Of a stretch of DNA of 64,000 bases, positions 1 through 8,113 are shown one piece after another. The stretch comes from Rhizobium tumorigenes. Its GTDB lineage: Bacteria > Pseudomonadota > Alphaproteobacteria > Rhizobiales > Rhizobiaceae. The translations under genes and the position numbers were made by a program. How positions within the stretch are numbered: the first letter of the stretch is position 1; each line of letters starts with the position of its first letter. The DNA lies in assembly GCF_003240565.2 (NCBI RefSeq), contig NZ_CP117260.1, forward strand, positions 1 through 64,000, read 5' to 3'. Below the pieces are notes generated by a model that worked only from the letters and a program-made list of their open reading frames with translations, did not search any database and was not told where the DNA came from.

Positions 1-1164
1 ATGACGGAAGTCATTGCGGCCGATGGCGCTGCTTTGTCGCAGGAGCTGCTGGCAATGCGTCAGGCACTCTTCCCGCCTGTATCGCAGAAAACCTTGCGGT
101 CTTTTTCCTCTGTCGAGTCGGCAAAGCTCATTGGTATCGCCGATGCCTATCTTCGCCAGCTTTCGCTGAATGGCAAGGGCCCGCAGCCGACAATTACCGC
201 TGGCGGTCGTCGCTCCTATACGCTCGACCAGATCAACGAGATCCGCGTCGTCCTCGACGAAAACTCCAAGGGCAAGCACTATGTGCCGCGTCGTCGCGAG
301 GGCGAGCATTGCCAGGTTATGGCAGTGGTCAATTTCAAGGGCGGCAGCGGCAAGACGACGACTGCGGCGCACCTCGGGCAATATCTCGCCCTGCAGGGAT
401 ACCGCGTTCTCGCCGTCGATCTCGATCCGCAGGCGTCGCTGACGGCCTTGCATGGATATCAGCCCGAATACGATATCGGCCCTAACGAGACGATGTATGG
501 TGCCGTCCGCTACGATGGCGATCGGCGCCCGCTCAGCGACATCATCCGCCGCAGCTATATACCGGGTCTTGATCTAGTGCCGGGTAACCTGGAGCTGATG
601 GAGTTCGAACACGATACCCCCCGTGCCTTGGCAGAACGGTCTGCCGAACCGTTTTTCGGACGCGTTGCATCTGCGCTTGGGACAGTTGCGGACAATTACG
701 ATGTCATGGTGCTCGACTGCCCTCCCCAGCTTGGCTTTCTGACGCTTGGAGCCTTGTGTGCGTCGACCGGCTTGCTGATCACGGCCCATCCGCAGATGCT
801 GGATGTGATGTCCATGTGCCAGTTCCTGCTGATGGCCTCCGACCTTCTCGGCGTCGTGCAGGAATCCGGAGGGGATCTCGACTATGATTTCATCCGCTAT
901 GTGGTGACGCGCTATGAGCCCTCCGATGCGCCCCAGGCACAGATGGTCGGCTTCATGCGCTCGCTGTTCCGTGAACGCGTGCTTACCAACGTCATGTTGA
1001 AATCGACGGCGGTGTCGGATGCCGGGCTTTCCAAGCAGACCCTCTACGAGGTGGGCCGGGAGAACTTTTCCAAGAACACCTATGACCGCGCCATCGAATC
1101 CCTGGACGCGGTAAACGGTGAAATCGAGAGCCTGATCAGGCAGGCCTGGGGGAGGGCCGCATGA
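1..1164 (+). CDS. repA: Plasmid partitioning ATPase RepA (ParA family)
   Basis: ParA-type ATPase of the repABC cassette, which with RepB partitions the replicon and represses the repABC promoter. The deviant Walker A motif KGGSGKTT sits at about residues 113-120 and is followed by VDLDPQASLT; a further Walker-type strand (VMVLDCPPQLG) lies near residue 240. The N-terminal ~100 residues hold the HTH-like region usual for RepA. Length (387 aa) is near the family norm of ~400. The start codon is the first base of the window, so the promoter is not visible. Its stop overlaps the repB start by four bases (ATGA), as expected for translational coupling. Identification is secure from order and motifs. 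Confidence 0.97.
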   Translation: MTEVIAADGAALSQELLAMRQALFPPVSQKTLRSFSSVESAKLIGIADAYLRQLSLNGKGPQPTITAGGRRSYTLDQINEIRVVLDENSKGKHYVPRRREGEHCQVMAVVNFKGGSGKTTTAAHLGQYLALQGYRVLAVDLDPQASLTALHGYQPEYDIGPNETMYGAVRYDGDRRPLSDIIRRSYIPGLDLVPGNLELMEFEHDTPRALAERSAEPFFGRVASALGTVADNYDVMVLDCPPQLGFLTLGALCASTGLLITAHPQMLDVMSMCQFLLMASDLLGVVQESGGDLDYDFIRYVVTRYEPSDAPQAQMVGFMRSLFRERVLTNVMLKSTAVSDAGLSKQTLYEVGRENFSKNTYDRAIESLDAVNGEIESLIRQAWGRAA

Positions 1165-2180
1165 GCAGGAAAGACACTCTGAAAGCCATGCTTTCGCGCC
1201 GTGAACAGGAGTTGCCAACTGGCAACTCCACGGCTGGTGACCCTGCCCCGCAGGTCGAATTGCAAGCGGAAAAGAAGCTTCATCACATCCGCTCCGGTGC
1301 CGTTGGTGCCATGGGTCGCTCCCTCGGCAATATTGCCAGCGCTGCCGATCAGGCGAGAGCCCTGATCGCAGCTGGTGCTGCCGTTGTGGAAATACCGACG
1401 GATAAAATCGAAGCGTCCTTCATTTCGGATCGCCTCGCTGACGATGGTGTCGATCTGGCCCGTCTCACCGATGCAATTCGCGAATCCGGCCAGAAAAGCC
1501 CTATCCTCGTTCGCCCTCACCCTGATAAGCCGGACAGCTACCAGATCGCCTTCGGTCATCGCCGCGTACGCGTCATGGCGGCCCTCAAGCTGCCGGTGAA
1601 GGCCGTGGTGCAAAACCTCAGCGATGAAGAGCTGGTGGTTATCCAGGGGCAGGAAAATTCGGCGCGTGCCGACCTCAGCTATATCGAGCGCGGGCTGTTT
1701 GCTCTTGCGCTGGAAGAACGCGGCTTCGACCGTCGCGTCATCATGTCGTCGCTCGGCATGGAGAAGACGCAGCTGTCGAAGCTGATGAGCGTCGCCCATT
1801 CGGTGCCGCGGTCGCTGATCGAAGCGATCGGTTCGGCACCGAAGGCCGGCCGTCCGCGATGGGTGGCGCTTGCCGAACGTCTCGCCGACCCGAAACGGGG
1901 CGCCGCTCTGCAAAGCTTGCTCGATAGCCGGGCGTTCAAGGATGCCGACAGCGATAGCCGTTTCGGTCAGGTGATGGAATGTCTGGCCGTCCAGAAGACG
2001 CGCAAGAAGCCTGAGGCTGTGAAGAGCAGCGCCGGTGTCCGGCTGGCGACACTCGATCGCGGCGGTTCGAAGATCAATATGGTGTTCGACGAAAAGGCAG
2101 CACCTGCTTTTGCTGATTACGTCGCCGCGCGACTGGCGGAGCTGCATCAATCCTATCTGGCGGAGCGACAGGCAGATTAA
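1161..2180 (+). CDS. repB: Plasmid partitioning protein RepB (ParB family)
   Basis: ParB-type centromere-binding protein that works with RepA. Visible family features are the N-terminal segment with SRKDTLKAMLSRR, a ParB/Spo0J nuclease-like core with ILVRPHPDKPDSYQIAFGHRR at about residues 112-134 (the GHRR box), an N-S-A-R-x-D-L-S box near residue 165, and a central HTH. Length (339 aa) is normal for RepB. It overlaps repA by four bases and is followed by the ctRNA-containing gap before repC. A 16-bp palindrome lies inside its first codons (see the parS-like entry). Confidence 0.96.
   Translation: MSRKDTLKAMLSRREQELPTGNSTAGDPAPQVELQAEKKLHHIRSGAVGAMGRSLGNIASAADQARALIAAGAAVVEIPTDKIEASFISDRLADDGVDLARLTDAIRESGQKSPILVRPHPDKPDSYQIAFGHRRVRVMAALKLPVKAVVQNLSDEELVVIQGQENSARADLSYIERGLFALALEERGFDRRVIMSSLGMEKTQLSKLMSVAHSVPRSLIEAIGSAPKAGRPRWVALAERLADPKRGAALQSLLDSRAFKDADSDSRFGQVMECLAVQKTRKKPEAVKSSAGVRLATLDRGGSKINMVFDEKAAPAFADYVAARLAELHQSYLAERQAD
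1211..1226. promoter_or_regulatory. parS-like palindrome inside the 5' end of repB
   Basis: GTTGCCAACTGGCAAC has perfect 7-bp arms (GTTGCCA/TGGCAAC) around AC. RepB centromeres in repABC replicons are 16-bp palindromes of the form GTT-N10-AAC, usually with GC at the centre. This site fits that form except for the centre. I saw no better match downstream of repC. Function is inferred. Confidence 0.45.
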
Positions 2181-2231
2181 GCCCAGCACCGCAAACCGTT
2201 TTAACGCAGCAAGAGAGGACTATACCGCAAA

Positions 2232-2284
2232 AGAAAAAAGCCCCCGAACGTCGCCGTCACGGAAGCTTTCTCTAAGTCTCGCAG
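2232..2284 (-). ncRNA. repABC counter-transcribed RNA (ctRNA, incompatibility RNA)
   Basis: Small antisense RNA in the repB-repC gap that base-pairs with the repC leader and lowers RepC synthesis, setting copy number and incompatibility. On the minus strand the sequence ends in a GC-rich stretch (reverse complement of 2239-2262) followed by a run of T, an intrinsic terminator. A TTGACA box lies upstream. Position, orientation and the AAAGCCCCCGAACG terminator region match the known ctRNA of repABC plasmids; the exact ends are estimates. Confidence 0.8.
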
Positions 2285-2288
2285 CTTG

Positions 2289-2317
2289 AGAATCGCATTT
2301 CCCGGAATCACTGTCAA
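2289..2317 (-). promoter_or_regulatory. Putative ctRNA promoter
   Basis: On the minus strand TTGACA (2317-2312) is followed after 17 bases by GATTCT (2294-2289), a perfect -35 with a weak -10. The expected start near 2284 gives an RNA of roughly 50 nt up to the terminator, in the size range of known repABC ctRNAs. Confidence 0.55.
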
Positions 2318-2375
2318 GAGTCTTGGCGCCGTTTGGTGAGCAGATTTCTATTGCCTTATTGAAGGTGACGAGAAA

Positions 2376-3698
2376 ATGCAGACAGGAAGTGTAACGACGC
2401 CCTTTGGGCGGCGGCCGATGACGCTTGGCATGCTGGCAAGCCAGTACAAGGCCAACGACATCGCGCCGGAACAATCGGTCGACAAGTGGAAGATCTTTCG
2501 CGCGCTGTGCGAAGCAAAGCCGCTGCTCGGCCTTTCCGACAGGGCGCTGGCGGTGCTTAACGCTCTGCTGAGCTTTTATCCGGGCAATGAGCTCAGTGCA
2601 AAGCACGGCCTCGTGGTCTTTCCGTCCAACGCCCAGCTGTCGATCCGCGCCCACGGCATCGCGCCGGCAACGCTGCGCCGCCATCTGGCAGCGCTGGTCG
2701 AGGCTGGATTGCTGGTGCGCAAGGACAGCCCGAACGGCAAGCGCTTTGCGCGCCGCGACGAGGAGGGGGAGGTCGACCAGGCCTATGGCTTCAATATTGC
2801 CCCGCTGATTGCCCGTGCCGATGAGATCCAGGCGCTGGCAGCGCAGGTCACCGTCGGTCGCGCCCTGTTCAGGGCAATGCGCGAGCGTCTGTCGCTATGC
2901 CGTCGTGACATTGCTAAGCTGATCGAGACGGCGCTGGAAGAGGGTGTACCGGGCGACTGGACGATGGTTCACGGCCATTTCCGCGATCTCGTGGTCCGGA
3001 TCCCGCGCTCTCCCGACATTCATGACATCACCCCTATTGTTGAAGAAATGGAGATGCTGCGCGAGGAAGTGCTCAACCTGTTGGAAGTTCGCATAAATGT
3101 TCGAAATATGCACGCCAATGAGTCCCACGCTGAGCGCCACATACAGAATTCAAATCCCGACTCTAAATCTGATCTTGAACCAGCTTCGGATAAGAAGCAG
3201 GGCGAAACATCGGCAATCCAACCACAGTCGCCTGATATGCCGAGGGAACAAACCGCTGCAGCGGATGAGGGCGGCGAGCGCAAAAGCCTGATGGGTGGTC
3301 CTTTGGTGAAACCGCGAAGGATGGCTGTGGCCGGCGGAGATCAACCTAGCCTGAAGGCGTTTCCGCTCGGGCTTGTGCTGCAGGCCTGCCCGGAAATCCT
3401 ATCCTACGGCCCGGGTGGCAGTATCGGCAGCTGGCGCGACCTGATGGCGGCGGCCGTCGTCGTCCGCTCGATGCTGGGGGTCAGCCCCAGCGCCTACGAG
3501 GAAGCCTGCGCCGTCATGGGGTCCGAGAATGCCGCGACCGTCATGGCCTGCGTGCTGGAAAGGGCCGGCAGCATCACGTCGGCCGGCGGGTATCTGCGCG
3601 ACCTAACCCGCAGGACGGAGCGCGGCGAGTTCGCCATCGGTCCGATGCTGATGTCGCTCGCAAGGGCCAATGCCGGCAGACGCGAGCAGACGGGGTGA
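2376..3698 (+). CDS. repC: Replication initiator RepC
   Basis: Initiator protein of repABC replicons. The N-terminal half contains the conserved RepC segment (VDKWKIFRALCEAKPLLGLSDRALAVLNALLSFYP), followed by a winged-helix region with RAHGIAPATLRRHLAALVEAGLL near residues 90-115. The C-terminal part (SWRDLMAAAVVVRSMLGVSPSAYEEA) is also typical. Length 440 aa is slightly above the common ~400-430. The central segment (about residues 235-310) is polar, low in complexity and coded by AT-richer DNA, where the origin of this plasmid class is known to lie. The start at 2376 follows a weak AAGGTGACG Shine-Dalgarno-like stretch; expression is probably limited by the ctRNA upstream. Confidence 0.96.
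   Translation: MQTGSVTTPFGRRPMTLGMLASQYKANDIAPEQSVDKWKIFRALCEAKPLLGLSDRALAVLNALLSFYPGNELSAKHGLVVFPSNAQLSIRAHGIAPATLRRHLAALVEAGLLVRKDSPNGKRFARRDEEGEVDQAYGFNIAPLIARADEIQALAAQVTVGRALFRAMRERLSLCRRDIAKLIETALEEGVPGDWTMVHGHFRDLVVRIPRSPDIHDITPIVEEMEMLREEVLNLLEVRINVRNMHANESHAERHIQNSNPDSKSDLEPASDKKQGETSAIQPQSPDMPREQTAAADEGGERKSLMGGPLVKPRRMAVAGGDQPSLKAFPLGLVLQACPEILSYGPGGSIGSWRDLMAAAVVVRSMLGVSPSAYEEACAVMGSENAATVMACVLERAGSITSAGGYLRDLTRRTERGEFAIGPMLMSLARANAGRREQTG
3080..3215. other. AT-richer stretch within repC, candidate replication origin
   Basis: This part of repC is visibly richer in A and T than the flanking coding DNA (for example CGCATAAATGTTCGAAATAT near 3090). In repABC plasmids studied so far the origin lies inside the repC coding sequence at an AT-rich patch. 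The position is inference from that knowledge; no iterons are seen. Confidence 0.35.
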
Positions 3699-3948
3699 GT
3701 GGGATGGTAGACGCCTATTTGCTCGATAGGACACCCCGCGGAGTCAATTCGGCCACGCTTACGTCTGAGCAATGGAAGCGTTGTGCCATTTTACTACCGG
3801 TAAACTGCCGCCTGCTAATTACTGCAGATGGTTAACAGTTGGTAAAAATAGTTTTTCGAGGTAGATAGTTCGGGCATGTAAAGAGGTCGCCAAGGCTCGC
3901 GGCAATTTCTTGCTGGGCCCTGGCAATGAGTTTCGAAGTTCTACAGCC

Positions 3949-4914
3949 TCAGGCGGCCTTATTTTCGCCGACTGCCGCAAACTGCTTCGACCAATCGGCA
4001 TACCAGGTCTGGAACAGGGCAAACTGCTTTTCGACGAAACCGCGCTGGCTGTCGGACAGACTGTCCGTTTCGTTGAAGTGCAGCGTGAATTCGGGATGGC
4101 CGGTGAGCACGAGCATGTGCTTGTAGTAGAGAACCAGATCCGGGCCTTCGTCGAAGGAGGACAGGACGCCAAGCGCCGCTTCGAGTTCCAGGGCGTGGGC
4201 GCGCGCCTTTGCATCGCCGGCGGCTGCGGCCTCAGACAGGGAAACAAGATGCAGGACTTCGCGGGGCAGGACATTGCCGATGCCTGTGATGGCGCCAGCC
4301 GCGCCGCAATTGACGAAACCGTGGAAGACGGCGGTATCGACGCCGACCATCAATGTGACGCCGTCGTCGCGGCTGGTGATGTTTTCAGCCGCATAGCGAA
4401 GGTCGGATGGACCGCCGAATTCCTTGAAACCGATGAGGTTCTTGTGTTCGTTGCGGAGTTCGAAAAACAGGTCTGCGCGTGTGGCAAAGCCGTAATAGGG
4501 GCTGTTGTAGATGACAGCCGGAAGCTCGGGGGCAGCCGAGAGAACCGTCTTGAAATGGGCGCGCTGGGCCGAAACCGAGGTACCGCGCGACAGCACGCGC
4601 GGTATGACCATCAGGCCGTGGGCGCCGACGCGCTGGGCGTGGGCTGCGTGAGCGGCTGCCATCCGGGTGTTGACGGCGCCGGTACCGACGATGACGCGAA
4701 GACCGGCCTTCACCAGGCGCTCGACGCCTTCCATCCGCTGCTCGTCCGTCAGCAGTGGCCAGTCGCCCATCGATCCACAATAGACCACGGCAGACATGCC
4801 GGCCGCGACCAGTTCCTTGCCCTTGCGCACGAGACCGTCGAAGTCGGGGCTGCGGTCGGCATTGCATGGCGTCATCAGGGCCGGAATGCAGCCGGTGAAA
4901 ATATTGGAAGTCAT
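3949..4914 (-). CDS. Dihydrodipicolinate synthase family aldolase/deaminase
   Basis: Class I aldolase of the DapA/NanA family, 321 aa. The Schiff-base lysine is about K164 in LIGFKEFGG, with the family tyrosine upstream in VIYNSPYYGF. The overall sequence (CIPALMTPC, VVYCGSMGDWPLLT, GTGAVNT) resembles the subgroup deaminating 1-pyrroline-4-hydroxy-2-carboxylate in hydroxyproline breakdown rather than lysine-pathway DapA; this assignment is from memory of the subgroup and is uncertain. ATG 4914 was chosen because GGAGAG lies six bases upstream; a longer reading frame continues upstream without support. It stands alone, with no other hydroxyproline genes seen nearby. The 275 bases upstream hold an AT-rich promoter-like stretch (about 4965-4990) and nothing else I recognise. 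Confidence 0.8.
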   Translation of the reverse strand: MTSNIFTGCIPALMTPCNADRSPDFDGLVRKGKELVAAGMSAVVYCGSMGDWPLLTDEQRMEGVERLVKAGLRVIVGTGAVNTRMAAAHAAHAQRVGAHGLMVIPRVLSRGTSVSAQRAHFKTVLSAAPELPAVIYNSPYYGFATRADLFFELRNEHKNLIGFKEFGGPSDLRYAAENITSRDDGVTLMVGVDTAVFHGFVNCGAAGAITGIGNVLPREVLHLVSLSEAAAAGDAKARAHALELEAALGVLSSFDEGPDLVLYYKHMLVLTGHPEFTLHFNETDSLSDSQRGFVEKQFALFQTWYADWSKQFAAVGENKAA

Positions 4915-5189
4915 TGCACTCTCCATCATGGGTCGGTCAGCAGCGGTCTCGCGGCAATGTTTCCTTGTATGCAGTTTGTATTTTAATGTCGATGGCGAAT
5001 TTGTAGCACTATGCCGATTGTCGGCCGTGTGCCTTGGTCGGAAAACGGAACGGGAGAGGGGGGTGGCAAAAGGCGCGGGAATGTCACCCAAGACGCCGGA
5101 CAAGCGACGAAGGGTTCGCGATTCGCGCCAACAACGCAAAAGCCCATGAGGCAGGGGCCGCACCACATGATGTAGAATATAAAAGGGGA

Positions 5190-5210
5190 AAAGTCAGCTT
5201 TAAAAGCTGA
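5190..5210 (-). terminator. Palindrome next to displaced tRNA-Pro 3' end, probable original tRNA terminator
   Basis: TCAGCTTTAAAAGCTGA (5194-5210) has 8-bp arms around one base. On the minus strand it follows the displaced tRNA-Pro 3' fragment by two bases and is followed by the T-rich CTTTTCCCCTTTT. This is the layout of a tRNA gene and its terminator, now separated from the intact tRNA by the island at 5.2-6.9 kb. Confidence 0.6.
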
Positions 5211-5212
5211 AG

Positions 5213-5239
5213 TTGGTCGGAGCGGACAGATTCCAAATC
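5213..5239 (-). repeat. Displaced copy of tRNA-Pro 3' end (att-like direct repeat)
   Basis: These 27 bases match 6874-6900, the 3' end of the tRNA-Pro gene, at 23 positions. The first ten (TTGGTCGGAG, covering CCA, discriminator and acceptor strand) are identical. Both copies have the same orientation. Such a displaced tRNA 3' end is the usual trace of integration by a tyrosine recombinase into a tRNA gene. Confidence 0.65.
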
Positions 5240-5406
5240 GCATAGGCTGTTGAAAATCATTGATAATATAGGTTTTTGTAACGGTGTAACGGGCTAACGC
5301 TTGTTAGTAGTTACCGGCGATCACCTTGTGGAAAACTAGCTCGAATCCAATATATCGTCGCAACCGTAGTTATGCTCACTTTTTCGAGTCGCGAGAGGTG
5401 TGGCAA

Positions 5407-6579
5407 ATGAAGACTGAAGCTTTCCAAAGTCTAATTGTGGCTAGAAGCTTGTTTGAGCAGGTGGAAATCCTTATGCTGGCGGATAACAAGTATTCTTCAT
5501 CAGCGTCACTAATCGTTTTGCAAGATGCGTTCGAATTAATAATTAGGGCAGCACTAATCCAGCTTGGAGTTGATGAAGATAAGAACCTGGAAAAATTGAC
5601 TTTCGACGAACTTGTTGCGGAGCTCGTAAAGGCTAAAATTAAAATTACTAAGACAGCGACATTAAAGGCAATGAATAAGGGTCGCGTCACGGTCAAACAT
5701 TACGGCCAACTTGCTGAACATGACACTGTCAAAAATTATGTCAACGCCACTCGCGCTGCCACCGATCTGATTATGGAAAATGTATTCCAGAAGCCTCTGG
5801 CTGAAGTGTTTCCGGGAGGTCAAATCAACGATCTTAGGGTTCGCGCGCTGTTGATAGAGGCTACAAAAAGTTTGGCCGATGGGCGGTCATTTGACGTACT
5901 AGTTGCAGTCCGAAAGGCTATCTTCCTTTCTATCGAAAGGGACTATGACATAAGCTCTTTCGCTGACCCCAAGAAAACTGGCTTTGGCCTACTCGCGTTT
6001 ATGGGCCGTGGAGCGTCAGCCCCGCATTTTACCAAAAATCCAGCTTATATCGAAGAGAATGTGAGAGAGCCTTTTGATTACATAGTCTTTAGCCACGAAA
6101 AGATAAAAATTGATCTGTTGGAGTGGGGTGTCAACACGGAGGATTTTTGGAATGTTTGGCGACTGACTCCTCCAGTATACCTTCCCGAAAAATCGAACGA
6201 ATGGTTTATTAGTACCATCGAGAATGATTTACCTGAAAATCTTGAAATCGAGGCCGCACGATATTGTCTTGATAGAACGATAAATTTGCTACAAAAAAAG
6301 CAGGCTCATATCAGGCAGTCTCGGTGGCGCCGGCAAAAGCAGAGCTTAAAAGAGCTAGCTATTGTAAAGCACACGCCAAGACTCAGAAAGGCGCGCGCTG
6401 ATTCAGAGTCGGCTGGAACTGCGACTGGAGGACAAGTTTATGCATACGAAGTTATTCTACAGGGCCTAGATTCGATACACTATTGCCGATTAGTGGCGCT
6501 TTATGACGAAAAGGAATGGTTCCATACATACGTAAAGTTGGATGATTGTGAATTGCGTGTCTCGGTTCAAGAGCACTAA
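5407..6579 (+). CDS. HEPN-like hypothetical protein with R-x4-H motif
   Basis: A 390-residue cytoplasmic protein with no membrane segment or signal peptide. The N-terminal ~140 residues are helical (SLFEQVEILMLADNKYSSSA, then a second helix pair) and carry RVTVKH at R93-H98, an R-x4-H motif followed by YG. That arrangement is characteristic of HEPN-type ribonuclease or HEPN-like domains common in toxin-antitoxin and phage-defence proteins. The C-terminal ~250 residues are not recognised; a basic stretch (RQSRWRRQKQSLKEL) lies near residue 305. ATG 5407 was chosen over an in-frame start 81 bases upstream because a GAGAGG precedes it and the protein family-like region begins there. Codon use and base composition differ strongly from all neighbours, which suggests recent transfer. 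Enzymatic function is not proven. Confidence 0.7.
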   Translation: MKTEAFQSLIVARSLFEQVEILMLADNKYSSSASLIVLQDAFELIIRAALIQLGVDEDKNLEKLTFDELVAELVKAKIKITKTATLKAMNKGRVTVKHYGQLAEHDTVKNYVNATRAATDLIMENVFQKPLAEVFPGGQINDLRVRALLIEATKSLADGRSFDVLVAVRKAIFLSIERDYDISSFADPKKTGFGLLAFMGRGASAPHFTKNPAYIEENVREPFDYIVFSHEKIKIDLLEWGVNTEDFWNVWRLTPPVYLPEKSNEWFISTIENDLPENLEIEAARYCLDRTINLLQKKQAHIRQSRWRRQKQSLKELAIVKHTPRLRKARADSESAGTATGGQVYAYEVILQGLDSIHYCRLVALYDEKEWFHTYVKLDDCELRVSVQEH

Positions 6580-6874
6580 AACGCCTCTTGATCTCAAATC
6601 GGTTTTGGCTTGAAAACCCGCTTCACAACTGGAGCGCTCGAGCCGGCCCACGCTAAGTTGTTGATGAACATACTGCAGGCTTGCATGTCGCCGACAAGAA
6701 ACGTTGCGCAACTACCAAGTTGCCGTTCACGCGCTGTTGCGCCTTGGCTATGTCACCGTCCTTGGCGCCAAGTGCGCGGGCTACTGAGAAATTCTTATCT
6801 GCGTCCGCCCGCATTGTAGCGTTCGGTTCATCATCATGATAAGCAAGAAGTATTTTGCTTTCAAATAGTTAGAT

Positions 6875-6951
<77 letters not shown>

Positions 6952-7132
6952 AACCGTTGGTGAGGCGGGGATACACAATTCACTCCCCGCCTGCAACAGC
7001 AAATGTGCCGGCATTGCCGTTGCAGGACGATTTTCCTCTGCGGCCCACAAATTGCGACCCGCACTGCCCCTTGTTCATGGCTGCCTGACGGCTTGTCTTG
7101 ATGACAGCTGCCGTCAGCCCTGTATTTTAGGA

Positions 7133-8047
7133 TCAATCGCGCGCGCAGAGAAATGCGGAGACCGTTTGCATGCAGAGATCCTTTTCCTCGACATGCGGCA
7201 TATGGCTGGAATTCTCGAACAGCACCCATCGGCAATCGGGCACCCGGTCTACATAAGGCTTGACCACGAGCGGCGTCGCTTCGTCGTATTTTCCGGAGAT
7301 CAGCAGCGTCGGGGCGGTGATGCGGCCCAGCCGGTCCTCGATCGTCCAGTCCTTCATGGTGCCGATGACGTGGAATTCGGTCGGCCCGTTCATGTTGCGG
7401 TAAACGGTGCTGTCCTCCTCCATGATCTCGAAGGTACGGGCCACCTCGGGAGGCCACGGGGTTACCCGGCAGACGTGGCGATCGTAGAAGACGCGGGAAG
7501 CGGCGATGTAGTCGGGGTCGGTAAGCGTGCCTGCGAGTTCGTGGCGGAGGAGGGTGTCCTGGACGTCCTGTGGCAATGCTTCCCGCAAGCGGTTGGCCTC
7601 CGATACCCAGGTGTGCATGTTGGCCGGTGAATTGGCGATGACGAGCGCCTTCAGGCCGTCTGGTTGCCGCACCGCGTGTTCGGCGCCCAGCATGCCGCCC
7701 CAGGACTGCCCGAGAAAGGCATAGCGGTGCTGGATGCCGAGATGGGCGAGAAGCGCGTCGAGCTCCTCGAGGAACAAGGCGGGCGTCCAGAAGTCCGGGC
7801 CCTTGTCCGGCAGACGCGTCGAGTTGCCGTTGCCAAGCTGGTCGTAGTGGATGACGGCCCTGCCATCGAGGGCCGCAATCTCCTTGAATGCGTCGACATA
7901 GTCATGGGTGCAGCCGGGACCGCCATGGGCCACCACCAGCGGTAGCCGGTCGCTGTCGAGTGATCCGGTGGTGCGGAACCATGTCCGGTAGGTCCGGAAT
8001 GGTAAATAATCTTCTTTCGAGGTCACGTTGGCCACCTGCGTCTCCAT
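7133..8047 (-). CDS. Proline iminopeptidase-family alpha/beta hydrolase (first copy)
   Basis: Serine hydrolase of the S33 proline iminopeptidase group, expected to release N-terminal proline or a similar residue from short peptides or amides in the cytoplasm. Visible elements are the oxyanion-hole motif HGGPG (about residues 41-45), nucleophile motif GQSWGG (Ser115), the acid in SGKYDEAT and the histidine in NSSHMPH near the C-terminus. Length 304 aa is normal. No signal peptide is present. It lies just downstream of the LuxR solo gene in the same direction, with a 53-base gap holding one copy of a repeated dyad. Genes of this family flank plant-responsive LuxR solos in several plant-associated bacteria, which suggests it is a target of that regulator. 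Confidence 0.88.
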   Translation of the reverse strand: METQVANVTSKEDYLPFRTYRTWFRTTGSLDSDRLPLVVAHGGPGCTHDYVDAFKEIAALDGRAVIHYDQLGNGNSTRLPDKGPDFWTPALFLEELDALLAHLGIQHRYAFLGQSWGGMLGAEHAVRQPDGLKALVIANSPANMHTWVSEANRLREALPQDVQDTLLRHELAGTLTDPDYIAASRVFYDRHVCRVTPWPPEVARTFEIMEEDSTVYRNMNGPTEFHVIGTMKDWTIEDRLGRITAPTLLISGKYDEATPLVVKPYVDRVPDCRWVLFENSSHMPHVEEKDLCMQTVSAFLCARD

Positions 8048-8097
8048 CTCGATGAACTATTGGGAGCAGCATAGAGGCGCAGGCGTGCCACTGGCAG

Positions 8098-8113
8098 CTA
8101 TCACAAGTTATAG
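8098..8113. promoter_or_regulatory. Repeated dyad, candidate LuxR-solo operator (copy 1)
   Basis: CTATCACAAGTTATAG, overlapping the last codons of the luxR-type gene and about 50 bases upstream of the first proline iminopeptidase gene. It matches the copy at 8912-8927 at 13 of 16 positions, with all differences in the three central bases. A short palindrome TGCCACTGGCA (8086-8096) lies next to it. Confidence 0.5.

Noticed and set aside
3790-3860. GTTAACAGTTGGTAAA and TTTACTACCGGTAAA as parS sites downstream of repC
   Set aside because: Imperfect against the GTT-N10-AAC form and weaker than the palindrome in repB; kept only as a note.
3910-4986. Long plus-strand open frame across the DapA-family gene
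   Set aside because: It mirrors the minus-strand gene, has no family features and no Shine-Dalgarno; the minus-strand protein has full DapA motifs.
4983-5243. Minus-strand frame of 86 codons upstream of the DapA-family gene
   Set aside because: Covers the displaced tRNA end and palindrome, no Shine-Dalgarno and no recognisable protein.
6963-6992. AGGCGGGGA/TCCCCGCCT hairpin upstream of tRNA-Pro
   Set aside because: No T-run on either strand and it overlaps the likely tRNA promoter region, so a terminator call is not supported.
7085-7117. CTGACGGC/GCCGTCAG inverted repeat after the first iminopeptidase gene
   Set aside because: 17-base loop and no T-run on the minus strand; could be a weak terminator but evidence is too thin to list as a feature.
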